Part shown: positions 27,718 through 36,021 of the stretch, piece by piece
How positions within the stretch are numbered: position 1 is the stretch's first letter
How the letters are laid out: the number at the start of each line of letters is the position of its first letter
NCBI RefSeq assembly: GCF_030409415.1
Contig: NZ_JAUFPW010000035.1
Location: 1 to 64,000 of the forward strand
DNA: 64,000 nt
Reading direction: 5' to 3'
DNA from: Pedobacter aquatilis
Lineage (GTDB): Bacteria > Bacteroidota > Bacteroidia > Sphingobacteriales > Sphingobacteriaceae
Made by a program: the position numbers and the translations under genes
The notes under the pieces: model-generated
What the model was told of the DNA's origin: nothing
The model's input: the letters and a program-made list of their open reading frames with translations, nothing else
Database searches by the model: none

Positions 27718-27758
27718 AAAAAAGCCGATACTTTTAGTTAAGTATCGGCTTCGTTTTT
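27718..27758 (-). terminator. terminator downstream of dnaJ
   Basis: aagccgatactt (27722-27733) and aagtatcggctt (27740-27751) form a perfect 12-bp stem with a 6-nt loop. A-run and T-run flanks suggest activity in both directions. Confidence 0.92.
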
Positions 27759-27772
27759 TTTATTGATTAATT

Positions 27773-28936
27773 TTACTCAAAGTATTCTTTCATTCTATCG
27801 AAGAAACTTTTTTCGTTTTTACCTGGTTGAGGTTTAAAGTTTGCAGAATCTCTTAGTTTTTCTAACATACTTCTTTCTTCGCTACTTAACGCTTTAGGCG
27901 TCCACACGTTTATGTGAATAATTTCATCGCCTCTGTGATAAGAATTTACCTCAGGTAAACCTTTTCCTTTTAAGCGTAATAATTTTCCGCTTTGTGTACC
28001 AGGTTCTATTTTAATTTTTGCTTTACCATCAATAGTTGGAACTTCAATGCTCATTCCTAAAGCTGCATCAACAAAACTTAAATGTAAATCGTAAACAATA
28101 TTATTGCCCTCGCGTTTTAAAGTTTCGTGCTGGCTTTCTTCAATTAAGATAATCAAATCACCCGGAATACCGCCATTTGGAGCTGCATTTCCTTTTCCGC
28201 TCATGCTTAATTGCATACCTTCACTAACACCTGCAGGAATGTTAATTGTAATGGTTTCTTCGCCACGTACAACACCATCGCCATGGCAAACATTACATTT
28301 TGCAGTAATTTGTTGTCCACTACCGTTGCAAGTAGGGCAGGTAGATGCTGTTTGCATTTGCCCTAAAATGGTATTGGTTACTCTGCGAACTTGTCCGCTA
28401 CCACCGCAAGTACCACAAGTACTTACAGAAGATTTGTCTTTTGCTCCTGTACCATCACAAGTTTTACAAGAAATTAACTTGTTAACTTTAATCTTTTTCT
28501 CAGCACCATGTGCAATTTCTTCTAAAGTAAGTTTTACCTTAATACGAAGATTTGAGCCTTTTGCAACTCTGCGTCCGCCACGTTGCTGACCTCCACCACC
28601 GCCGCCGAAGAAACTTTCAAATGGATTGTGACCGCCAAAAATATCGCCAAACTGACTGAATATATCGTCCATATTCATATTGCCGCCACCGTAACCACCA
28701 GATGCACTGCTGCCTACACCAGCATGACCAAATTGATCATAGCGTTGTTTTTTTTCAGCATTACTTAATACTTCATAAGCTTCTGCTGCTTCCTTAAACA
28801 TATCTTCGGCACTTTTATCGCCAGGATTTTTATCCGGGTGATATTTAATTGCCATTTTACGATAAGCTTTCTTTATCTCGTCTGCCGAGGCGCTATTGGA
28901 TACGCCAAGTACATCATAATAGTCTCTTTTACTCAT
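27773..28936 (-). CDS. dnaJ: molecular chaperone DnaJ
   Basis: The 387-residue Hsp40 co-chaperone stimulates DnaK ATPase and delivers unfolded clients. The J-domain has HPD at residues 33-35. A Gly/Phe-rich linker follows, then four CxxCxGxG zinc motifs (SCKTCDGTG, TCGTCGGSG, TCPTCNGSG, KCNVCHGDG), then the C-terminal client-binding domain. The ATG at 28936 is the natural start. It is downstream of grpE; dnaK is not in the window. Its leader contains the attcaatcattc words also seen before ccmC and the GH3 gene. Confidence 0.95.
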   Translation of the reverse strand: MSKRDYYDVLGVSNSASADEIKKAYRKMAIKYHPDKNPGDKSAEDMFKEAAEAYEVLSNAEKKQRYDQFGHAGVGSSASGGYGGGNMNMDDIFSQFGDIFGGHNPFESFFGGGGGGQQRGGRRVAKGSNLRIKVKLTLEEIAHGAEKKIKVNKLISCKTCDGTGAKDKSSVSTCGTCGGSGQVRRVTNTILGQMQTASTCPTCNGSGQQITAKCNVCHGDGVVRGEETITINIPAGVSEGMQLSMSGKGNAAPNGGIPGDLIILIEESQHETLKREGNNIVYDLHLSFVDAALGMSIEVPTIDGKAKIKIEPGTQSGKLLRLKGKGLPEVNSYHRGDEIIHINVWTPKALSSEERSMLEKLRDSANFKPQPGKNEKSFFDRMKEYFE

Positions 28937-29027
28937 TTTTATTTTTAAAATGATTGAATTTTGAATGATTGAATTAGAGAATGTGTCAAACATTCAATCA
29001 CTCACTCATTTTATCATTCACTAATTT
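28937..29027. repeat. ATTCAATC-type words between grpE and dnaJ
   Basis: Reading toward dnaJ, the gap has attcactaa, attcaatcactcactcatt-type and attctctaattcaatcattcaaaattcaatc words, with inverted copies. attctctaattca also occurs at 57722-57734 before the GH3 gene. Confidence 0.7.
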
Positions 29028-29609
29028 TTATGCTCCAACTACAACTTTAGCAAAGCGAATAACAGAATCGTTTAAAGTATATCCTTTTTCAACTTCATCT
29101 ATTACTTTACCTTTTAACTCTTCAGTTGGTGCGGGAATATTGGTAATTGCTTCGTGGAAATCTGTATCAAACTCTTTATTAATGCTTTCTAAATCTTTTA
29201 AACCTTTTTGCGACAAAGTATTTTTTAATTTATTGCTAACCAATAAAATACCTTGTTTAACTGGCGCAACTTCAGTTGCAGTATCCATAGCTTTTAAAGC
29301 ACGGTCAAAATCATCCAAAACAGGTAAAAGTGAAACAATTACATCTTTACCAGCAGTTTGTAATAACTCTACGCGTTCTTTCTGAGTACGGCGCTTATAA
29401 TTGTCAAACTCTGCATATAAGCGTAAATATTTATCGTTAAGTTGTTGAACTTCAGCTTGAAGTTTTTCTTCAGCAGTTTGCTCTTCTACCTGTTCTATGC
29501 TTTCTTGCGCATCAGCGTTGGCTACATTTTCTGGAGTAGTGTTTTCTGATGTATTTTCAGTATTCATTATATTTTCTTCTGTATCGTTATTTTTCTTCTT
29601 ATTAAACAT
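29028..29609 (-). CDS. grpE: nucleotide exchange factor GrpE
   Basis: The 193-residue protein exchanges ADP on DnaK. An acidic N-terminus of about 50 residues precedes a long coiled coil (about 50-120) and a C-terminal beta wing (DFHEAITNIPAP). LLPVLDDFDRAL and the GYTLNDSVIRFAKVVV end are family hallmarks. It heads a grpE-dnaJ pair. No CIRCE or clear heat-shock promoter was recognised. Confidence 0.93.
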   Translation of the reverse strand: MFNKKKNNDTEENIMNTENTSENTTPENVANADAQESIEQVEEQTAEEKLQAEVQQLNDKYLRLYAEFDNYKRRTQKERVELLQTAGKDVIVSLLPVLDDFDRALKAMDTATEVAPVKQGILLVSNKLKNTLSQKGLKDLESINKEFDTDFHEAITNIPAPTEELKGKVIDEVEKGYTLNDSVIRFAKVVVGA

Positions 29610-29662
29610 AATTTGAGGCTGAATTTTTTTGACTAATACACAACTATTTTGCCATTAACGCA

Positions 29663-29716
29663 AATCAGCCAAGCTGACAGATTTATTGTTAATTATCTGA
29701 TCAGATTGGCTGATTG
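29663..29716. repeat. inverted repeat upstream of grpE
   Basis: aatcagccaa (29663-29672) is perfectly complementary to ttggctgatt (29707-29716), with a further gacagat/atctgatc pairing inside. There is no T-run on the grpE strand. Confidence 0.75.
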
Positions 29717-29802
29717 ACTGACATGGAATTTTAGAATTTAGATTTACGATTTTTGATTGGCACGACTAATTCGAAAATCGTACTTCGTAGATTGTAATTC
29801 TG

Positions 29803-30486
29803 TTAAGCGATTTGAGCATCTTCTAAAACCACACCGTTTTCACATTTAATGATTCTTGATGGAAATGTTCTAATGATGTGATAATCGTGGGTTGCCATTA
29901 AGACAGCTGTACCATTTTGGCTAATCTGCTTTAATAGCGTTACAATTTCTTCTGATGTTTCTGGGTCTAAATTCCCTGTAGGTTCATCAGCAAGAATAAT
30001 TTCAGGGTCGTTAAGTAAGGCCCTTGCTATTACAATACGTTGTTGTTCTCCACCAGAAATTTCATGTGGCATTTTCTTTATTTTAGAACGTAAACCCACT
30101 TTATCTAAAACATCTTTTATGCGCTCATTAATTAAATTTTGGTCTTTCCAGCCGGTCGCCTTAAGCACAAATTCTAAGTTTTTTTCTATAGTTCTGTCCG
30201 TTAGCAATTGAAAATCCTGAAAAACAACTCCTAATTTTCTACGTAGAAAAGGAACCTGATTTTCAGTTAGGTTTTTAAGATCGAAGCCTGCTATGTTGCC
30301 GTTACCATTACCAATATGTAAATCTCCGTACAAAATTTTAAGTAAACTACTCTTGCCAGAACCTGTTTGTCCAATTAGGAAAACAAACTCATCCTTCTCT
30401 ATATGTAAATTTACGTTTGATAATACTAAGTGTTTTTGTTGAAAAACATCAACATTATTTAAATGAATTACTGCGTTGCCTGCCAT
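29803..30486 (-). CDS. cell division ATPase FtsE-like
   Basis: The 227-residue ABC ATPase resembles FtsE/LolD. Walker A is GQTGSGKSS, the signature is ISGGEQQRI, and Walker B with D-loop is EIILADEPTGNLDPE. FtsE with FtsX activates peptidoglycan hydrolases at the septum. ftsX is not adjacent, which is common in this phylum. The gene directly follows a short unknown gene (1 nt). LolD-like lipoprotein export or MacB-type function are alternatives. Confidence 0.83.
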   Translation of the reverse strand: MAGNAVIHLNNVDVFQQKHLVLSNVNLHIEKDEFVFLIGQTGSGKSSLLKILYGDLHIGNGNGNIAGFDLKNLTENQVPFLRRKLGVVFQDFQLLTDRTIEKNLEFVLKATGWKDQNLINERIKDVLDKVGLRSKIKKMPHEISGGEQQRIVIARALLNDPEIILADEPTGNLDPETSEEIVTLLKQISQNGTAVLMATHDYHIIRTFPSRIIKCENGVVLEDAQIA

Positions 30487-30487
30487 T

Positions 30488-30709
30488 TTATATTTCTAAT
30501 TTAGCCATCTGCCCAAAAGGTAAATCTTTTACCTTTTCCATTATGTATTCTAATTTATCACCCAAACCTAACTTATCTAAAGATTTATCTGGTCTATCAA
30601 CTCTAAAATATGCCAACAAAGTAAATTTATCATCTCTTAGCTGTACATAGTCTGGAATTTTGGCGATGCCTTTTACTTTAAGGATATACATTGTGTTCAA
30701 AAATAGCAT
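30488..30709 (-). CDS. conserved small protein of unknown function
   Basis: The predicted 73-residue protein starts at the ATG at 30709 or at the next Met at 30691. A longer frame exists, but it would overlap the end of the T9SS-type gene and is rejected. It is rich in charged residues (YVQLRDDKFTLLAYFRVDRPDKSL) and has no signal peptide or transmembrane helix. It stops 1 nt before the FtsE-like ATG and is probably cotranscribed with it. Confidence 0.6.
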   Translation of the reverse strand: MLFLNTMYILKVKGIAKIPDYVQLRDDKFTLLAYFRVDRPDKSLDKLGLGDKLEYIMEKVKDLPFGQMAKLEI

Positions 30710-30743
30710 TTCAAAATGATAAGCGAAAGGAAGCCGCCTGTTT

Positions 30744-32645
30744 TTATCTAACAATGAAAACCCAACCAGAAAATATTGGAAAATCTTCGTTAAGATAGAT
30801 GGTGTAGTAATATGTTGCTGATGGTAAATCTTTTCCTTGAGTTTTGCCATCCCAAGGGATGTAAATGCCATTGTTTTCGTAAACCAGGTTGCCATATCTA
30901 TTAGTCACCTTAATTTTTGCATCAGGGAAAGCATCAATAGCAGGAATTATCCAATTATCGTTAACACCATCACCATTGGGTGAAAAAGAATTTGCTATAA
31001 TAATTTTCGGATAAACTTTTATAAAAACTTCATCAGCGCTGCTTAAACAACCAGAATTTGATTCTGCATGGAGCGTGTAAGTAATATCTACAGGAGGTGT
31101 TGCAATTGGGTTAAGCTTTGTTGGGTCGTCAAGATAATCTGAAGGTGTCCAAAAATACCTCACATTATCTCCAGTAACTTTTCCGTTCAGCACAACAGAC
31201 TTTCCTTCTAAAGTTTTTAAATCATTTCCGGCATCTGCAATTGCATTTTTGATTATATTAACTGCTAAAGTTGCCGTGGCAGAACAATTTCCATTTGAAA
31301 CAGTTACGGTATAAACAGTACTTTCTTTAGGATTGGCTATTGGATTTGCAATATTAGGATTAGACAACCCATCTACAGGAAACCATTTATAGCTTACACC
31401 ACCAGATGCTTCTAGTTGTATAGGTTGGCTCTCGCAAGTATAAACTGAATTTAAGTTTATAGAAATTTCAATTGGCTCTATAATTTTTACGTCAGTTGAG
31501 GATATGCTTGTGCACCCATTGCTTGTTGCCGCGACTGTATAAGTGCCAGAAGCCTCTAGTTGGACGTTTGTTAAAACAGGATCCTTTTCAGTAGAAGTGA
31601 AGCCATTCGGTCCGGTCCATAAAAAAGTTGTACCCTCGCTAGCCGAAAGCTGGATCGAACCACCAACACAGGCTGCTCCATTATTACTGGCAACAGTATT
31701 TATCGTCGGATTAATGGTGATAATTAAAGGTGCAGAAGCAACTCTGCAATTTAAGGAACCAATATTTTGTCTTTCGGCAGCAGTTAACCGATAACTGTAA
31801 GTTCCGCTTGAAAAATTTGTTAGGTTAACATTTGTTTGCAATGAATTTTCTCCCTGAATATCATTCCAAGTTGTTCCATCATATTTTTGCCATTGATAAG
31901 CTGGATCTGAATAGCCTGCTGTAAGGCCGGCGCTTAATGCATAGTTTCCTGAACTGCCTTCGCAAACTGAAATATTTGAAGATGTATTATTAATAGAAGA
32001 GGTTATTGTTGGTCCACAAGCTCTAAAAGTAATATCATCTAAAGCAATATCATTGCCGGCGCCTCTATTGCCATTATTTGTGATTTTTAAAATTACTTCG
32101 GTATCATTTCCAGTTTTAAATATCGTTGCATATTGTTTCCATTCTGGAGAACTCGTTTCTTCGATATTGCCTGTGTTGTAGCTGTGTAATATATCTCCAG
32201 CACGGTTTTCGATAGTGAAAGTAACATTAGGCTTTGTTTGAGTAGAGGTATAATTTAAAATGTTAACTATCCAGGCGGCAAATTCGTAGGTTGTTCCAGG
32301 GCATAAATTTGTTATAGTTGCTTCGTAGAAAACACCCAAGCGATTATCTGCATTTATAACCATCATGTAGCCATTTGTATCTCCCGGAGTATGGTCTTCA
32401 ATTGCAAACCATCCACCGTTTAATCCCCTTGTAGAATTTGCAACGGTGTATTGCCCATCGTTGGGCGAACCTGCAATGTAGGCGTATCCTGTTGAAGGCA
32501 CAACAGGACCGAAGTTATTTCCAGAGCCAAAGTTTATATTAATTACAGGATCACCAAGCGAGCCAATACATACCTGTTGAGTAAATGCTGTTGTACAACT
32601 AAATATTAAGAAAATAAAGAGGAACGACTTAAGACATTTTTGCAT
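30744..32645 (-). CDS. secreted multidomain protein with gliding-motility C-terminal domain
   Basis: The 633-residue protein has a signal peptide ending ...FSCTTAFTQQ, then an N-terminal region resembling a carbohydrate-binding jelly roll (IALDDITF), then several Ig/PKD-like repeats rich in Ser/Thr/Asn. The C-terminus has NSFSPNGDGVNDNW and a beta domain ending FSGWVFIVR, the CHU_C/gliding motility-associated domain (type B sorting signal) for type IX secretion. The start at 32645 was chosen over an in-frame upstream Met. It is likely surface-exposed or secreted, perhaps an adhesin. Confidence 0.88.
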   Translation of the reverse strand: MQKCLKSFLFIFLIFSCTTAFTQQVCIGSLGDPVININFGSGNNFGPVVPSTGYAYIAGSPNDGQYTVANSTRGLNGGWFAIEDHTPGDTNGYMMVINADNRLGVFYEATITNLCPGTTYEFAAWIVNILNYTSTQTKPNVTFTIENRAGDILHSYNTGNIEETSSPEWKQYATIFKTGNDTEVILKITNNGNRGAGNDIALDDITFRACGPTITSSINNTSSNISVCEGSSGNYALSAGLTAGYSDPAYQWQKYDGTTWNDIQGENSLQTNVNLTNFSSGTYSYRLTAAERQNIGSLNCRVASAPLIITINPTINTVASNNGAACVGGSIQLSASEGTTFLWTGPNGFTSTEKDPVLTNVQLEASGTYTVAATSNGCTSISSTDVKIIEPIEISINLNSVYTCESQPIQLEASGGVSYKWFPVDGLSNPNIANPIANPKESTVYTVTVSNGNCSATATLAVNIIKNAIADAGNDLKTLEGKSVVLNGKVTGDNVRYFWTPSDYLDDPTKLNPIATPPVDITYTLHAESNSGCLSSADEVFIKVYPKIIIANSFSPNGDGVNDNWIIPAIDAFPDAKIKVTNRYGNLVYENNGIYIPWDGKTQGKDLPSATYYYTIYLNEDFPIFSGWVFIVR

Positions 32646-32714
32646 TAATTTGGAGCATTTTGGATGCAATATGTTAATAAATTTCGAAATGATTGTTGTT
32701 TGCTAAATAAATGC

Positions 32715-33728
32715 TTATAAAGCATTTAAAAAATCTATAGTATTTACATTATCTGCATAATCCCAAATTTTTGGGTGCTGACTTTCGCCAAGAGCAAAAT
32801 GTTTTAATTGTAAATCTGCAGCCGTAATTATGCATTGAATATTTTCTTCTAGCTCTACAAGTTTAGTTTCTACATCATTTAGGTTTTCATATTCTTCGTA
32901 AAATAAAACAGCCAAAGGCGATGTAAGGCTTTCGTCCTCTTTCAATAACAAAAAACCATTATCAAAGTGTTTAGCTGCATTTACCAAGTAAATTGATTTG
33001 TTGTAATCGTAATTATTCTGGTATTTGAAATGATTAATTACAGGTAAAAAATGCTCAATACCTTGATAAAAATTGGCAATATCATATCCCTTTGGGAAAT
33101 ATATTTTAGAAACATTCCTACAACCTAAACCAAAATAATCAAAAACATCGTTTCCTAAACTTGCAATTTGTTCTTTAGTTTCTGAGCCTGTTAACACAGC
33201 AACGCTATTTCGGTTTTTTCTGATGATGTTTGGCACTTTGCTAAAATAATAATCGAAATAACGTGATGAATTATTACTTCCGGTCGCAATAACGGCATCA
33301 AAATCTTTTAATCTTTCTACATATTCAATTTTATGGTGAAATGCAGGTTCAATATCCATCAATATTTTTATTACGGCTTTAATTAATTTATTATCAGATG
33401 ATGAAAGCTTAATCACCGCAATATTTCCGGTTGCCAAAACGGCCAAAACATCATGTAAACCAACCATTGGAATGTTTCCAGCCAGGATTAAACCCACTTT
33501 TTTAGGCCTCGAACTAAATTTTACGGCCTCAAACCATTTATCAATATCTTGTTCTTCAAGCATTTTAGCAAAAGATAAGACAGACTTTTTAATGTTGCCA
33601 TTAGTAAACCACGGATTACTTGCTTCGGCAGCATACATTTCACTTTCTAAAACGTCAGTCGGATTTTTAAGCTTTTCTCCAAGTTTTTTAAATGCGATTA
33701 TTACCTTTTTCTGAGTTAAAACTGACAT
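32715..33728 (-). CDS. LuxC-like acyl-CoA reductase
   Basis: The 337-residue protein matches the LuxC acyl-CoA/acyl-ACP reductase family, which reduces fatty acyl thioesters to aldehydes with NADPH. The conserved start VILAGNIPMVGLHDVLAVLATGN and the DYFGLGCRNVSKIYFP block with a Cys are visible. It lacks LuxD/LuxE partners. It is divergent from a 7Fe/8Fe ferredoxin gene. The native substrate in non-luminous Bacteroidetes is unknown. Confidence 0.87.
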   Translation of the reverse strand: MSVLTQKKVIIAFKKLGEKLKNPTDVLESEMYAAEASNPWFTNGNIKKSVLSFAKMLEEQDIDKWFEAVKFSSRPKKVGLILAGNIPMVGLHDVLAVLATGNIAVIKLSSSDNKLIKAVIKILMDIEPAFHHKIEYVERLKDFDAVIATGSNNSSRYFDYYFSKVPNIIRKNRNSVAVLTGSETKEQIASLGNDVFDYFGLGCRNVSKIYFPKGYDIANFYQGIEHFLPVINHFKYQNNYDYNKSIYLVNAAKHFDNGFLLLKEDESLTSPLAVLFYEEYENLNDVETKLVELEENIQCIITAADLQLKHFALGESQHPKIWDYADNVNTIDFLNAL

Positions 33729-33758
33729 ATTTAGAATTATTATTAATTGATTATATCT

Positions 33759-33779
33759 TATATTTGCAGCGCAAAGGTA
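33759..33779. promoter_or_regulatory. face-to-face -7 boxes between acyl-CoA reductase and ferredoxin genes
   Basis: Plus-strand TATATTTG (33759-33766) and minus-strand TACCTTTG (33772-33779, as caaaggta) point at each other, with the symmetric core tttgcagcgcaaa between them. Predicted start sites fall inside each other's element. Good -33 elements were not identified. Confidence 0.4.
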
Positions 33780-33806
33780 AACTAAGCAAAAGAATTAGAC
33801 GAAGAC

Positions 33807-34157
33807 ATGGCGATTAAAATAACTGATGAGTGTATAAATTGTGGGGCTTGCGAACCAGAATGCCCAAATAATGCAATTTACGATGCCGGTACTGCATGGC
33901 GTTTTTCTGACGGAACGAATTTAGATGGTATAATTGATTTTGGTAATCAACAAATAGATGCCGGAGCATCTCAGGAAGCAGTTTCTGATGAGGTTTATTA
34001 TATTGTTTCTGATAAATGTACTGAGTGTAAAGGTTTTCACGATGAACCACAATGTGCGGCTGTTTGTCCGGTAGATTGTTGCGTAGATGATGAAGATATT
34101 CGTGAAACCGAAGAAGAATTATTAGCAAAAAAAGCTTGGTTACACCAGGAGAATTAA
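33807..34157 (+). CDS. 4Fe-4S dicluster ferredoxin
   Basis: The 116-residue ferredoxin carries two cluster motifs: CINCGACEPECPNN near the N-terminus, and CTECKGFHDEPQCAAVCPVDCC at about residues 72-93, an insertion-type second motif. Such proteins transfer low-potential electrons. An acidic C-terminal helix follows. It is divergent from the acyl-CoA reductase gene, suggesting shared regulation but not necessarily shared function. Confidence 0.9.
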   Translation: MAIKITDECINCGACEPECPNNAIYDAGTAWRFSDGTNLDGIIDFGNQQIDAGASQEAVSDEVYYIVSDKCTECKGFHDEPQCAAVCPVDCCVDDEDIRETEEELLAKKAWLHQEN

Positions 34158-34186
34158 GATTTATAGATTTACGATTTTAGATTTAT

Positions 34187-34220
34187 AAAAAAAGCGCTTA
34201 ATTGTTAAGCGCTTTTTTTT
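34187..34220 (+). terminator. terminator of the ferredoxin gene
   Basis: aaaaaaagcgcttaa (34187-34201) pairs with ttaagcgctttttt (34205-34218), followed by T-run. It is symmetric enough to act for the convergent UspA gene as well. Confidence 0.9.
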
Positions 34221-34313
34221 ATCAGATTTTTTGGAATTTTTAAGATTTTAAAGATTTCAGTTCATAACTTTTCCCGGCTACAACAAATTTCATAGTTCTA
34301 AGTCTTCTTTCTT

Positions 34314-34345
34314 AATGAACCAATGAACCAATGAACCAACTAACC
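34314..34345. repeat. AATGAACC octamer repeats at uspA 3' end
   Basis: Three copies of aatgaacc and a related aactaacc occupy 34314-34345 and run into the last codons of the UspA gene. Confidence 0.85.
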
Positions 34346-34792
34346 AATCTCTGCTTTATTTGGAATAATTAAAACCGGACAAGCTGATTTTCGGGCTACG
34401 TGTTCTGCAACACTCCCCATCAGAAAATGGTATAAACCCGTTCTGCCGTAAGTACCGATAACAATCAAATCAGAACCCCATTCATCAGATTGTTGAATAA
34501 TTCCATGTGCTGCGGTGTCAACCACACTTAAATAATCAGTTTTTATGCCATTACCAAATTTAGTTTCAATTTCTTGTAATAAAATGTGGCTGTTTTCTTC
34601 GCTGTTATCGTAAGTTTCTAAAAATACTGGCGCTAAGGTTAAATCTGGATTTACATTCGCTGGTATTGGCTCTATGATATTCACCAGTGCTACTTCCGCA
34701 CCAAATTTCTCAGCAATGTCATAACCTGCTTTTGCAGCTTTTTCTGAACAAGTGCTATTATCTACAGCAATTAATATTTTCTTAAAGTTCAT
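34340..34792 (-). CDS. universal stress protein UspA family
   Basis: The 150-residue single-domain Usp has the nucleotide-binding pattern ILIAVDNSTCSEKA at the start and GTYGRTGLYHFLMGSVAEHVAR (G-x2-G-x9-G-S type) near the C-terminus, so ATP binding is expected. Its role in stress survival is inferred from the family. It is transcribed alone, convergent with the ferredoxin gene. Confidence 0.9.
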   Translation of the reverse strand: MNFKKILIAVDNSTCSEKAAKAGYDIAEKFGAEVALVNIIEPIPANVNPDLTLAPVFLETYDNSEENSHILLQEIETKFGNGIKTDYLSVVDTAAHGIIQQSDEWGSDLIVIGTYGRTGLYHFLMGSVAEHVARKSACPVLIIPNKAEIG

Positions 34793-34902
34793 GGTGAGCA
34801 GATTTAAATATTATCATCATAAAAATAACAAATTTGCAGGCAAAATGTTAGTGGCTCAATGTTATTTATTAGTTTTACTTCATCTTTCAATATGATAGTT
34901 AA

Positions 34903-35685
34903 ATGGAAAATCAATACGGTATTTGTAGAGTTGCAGTTGCTCCATTAAGAGCAGAACCATCTGATAAAGCAGAAATTGTTTCGCAATTGCTGTTTGGTGA
35001 GCACATTGAAATTATTGAGAAAGCAGAACGGTGGTGGCTGATTCAAAACGGCTATGATGGTTACCAGGGTTGGATAGATTTCAGGCAATTGGCGCCAATT
35101 TCTCAATCTCAGTTTGTAGAAATGCATGATTGCAAAACGCTTACCCCGTTAAATTTCAATAACGTTTTAACTGCTGAGGATGGTAGTTTGTATCATTTAA
35201 GCCCGGCGAGTAATTTGCCATATTTAGCAGATGGATATTGCTACGTTGGCAACGAAAAATTTAAACTCGGTTTCGATGCGCATATTAGCACTGATGCAGA
35301 TTTTAAGACAGATATTGAATCAACTGCTAGGTTTTTTCAAAACGTTCCATATTTATGGGGTGGCAGAAACATTTTTGGTTTAGATTGCTCAGGTTTTGTG
35401 CAAACCGTTTTTAAGCTTTTAAATATTAAGCTTAATCGCGATGCATCGCAGCAAGCTGAACAGGGAGAATTAGTTGGTTTTTTAGCAGAAGTTAAACCTG
35501 GTGATGTTGCATTTTTCGATAATGCTGAAGGGAAAATTACCCATGTTGGTATCATGCTAAGTTCTAATGAAATTATTCATTCATCAGCGAAGGTTAAGAT
35601 AGACCCAATTGATGACCAAGGAATTTTTAATAGAGAATTAGGAGTTTATAGCCATAAGCTTAGAATTATAAAGCGTTTCGTGTAG
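34903..35685 (+). CDS. NlpC/P60 cysteine peptidase with SH3-like domains
   Basis: The 260-residue protein has two bacterial SH3-like segments (about 1-65 and 80-130) followed by an NlpC/P60 domain. The catalytic triad is Cys152 (LDCSGF), His204 (THVGIM) and a downstream His216 (IIHSSAK). Family members cleave gamma-D-Glu-diaminopimelate bonds in peptidoglycan stems (YkfC-like dipeptidyl peptidase VI). No signal peptide is seen, pointing to a cytosolic muropeptide-recycling role. Confidence 0.88.
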   Translation: MENQYGICRVAVAPLRAEPSDKAEIVSQLLFGEHIEIIEKAERWWLIQNGYDGYQGWIDFRQLAPISQSQFVEMHDCKTLTPLNFNNVLTAEDGSLYHLSPASNLPYLADGYCYVGNEKFKLGFDAHISTDADFKTDIESTARFFQNVPYLWGGRNIFGLDCSGFVQTVFKLLNIKLNRDASQQAEQGELVGFLAEVKPGDVAFFDNAEGKITHVGIMLSSNEIIHSSAKVKIDPIDDQGIFNRELGVYSHKLRIIKRFV

Positions 35686-36021
35686 TATTGCTTCAAAAAT
35701 TATGAAAATTAGAAGCGCAGGTTTCTGTTAAAAATTTACGGCAATCCCGCCAATACTACAATCTTTTGGCACACAGTATTGCAATTTTGAATGTTATTGC
35801 TGCCAAAAGTATTTCCGTGTATATCGGGGCTATTTTACGTTTTGCATTGCTTTTGGGTAGGTTTTGAAACACCGTTCTTTGTACCTAAACCCGATAGAGC
35901 CAAATAGCCCGGAGTGAAGTACAGCCTGTCCCGATTTCTCGGGAAGCGAGGACTATAGGCGAAAGCGGGACTGCTGTAAGCGATGAAAATACTACACGTT
36001 CATTTTCAAAAAAAGAAAAAC
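35686..36021. other. intergenic region with repeat remnants
   Basis: No gene is apparent. A motif at 35801-35834 (tgccaaaagtatttccg...) matches part of the gap at 4984-5015. A short palindrome, tcccgatttctcggga, lies at about 35930-35945, with several other cccg/cggg words. It is probably decayed mobile or dispersed repeat sequence. Confidence 0.55.

Noticed and set aside
28104..28589. Antisense frame of about 161 codons across dnaJ
   Set aside because: It is a by-product of the DnaJ zinc motifs, which are clearly coded on the opposite strand.
29610..29802. CIRCE operator before grpE
   Set aside because: No TTAGCACTC-N9-GAGTGCTAA is present; the inverted repeat seen has a different sequence.
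30488..30895. Longer reading frame for the small protein upstream of the FtsE-like gene
   Set aside because: It would overlap the coding end of the gliding-type protein by about 150 nt on the same strand; the shorter start at 30709 or 30691 avoids this.
33814..34128. Antisense frame of about 104 codons across the ferredoxin gene
   Set aside because: The ferredoxin cysteine motifs on the plus strand are unmistakable; the antisense frame has no recognisable features.
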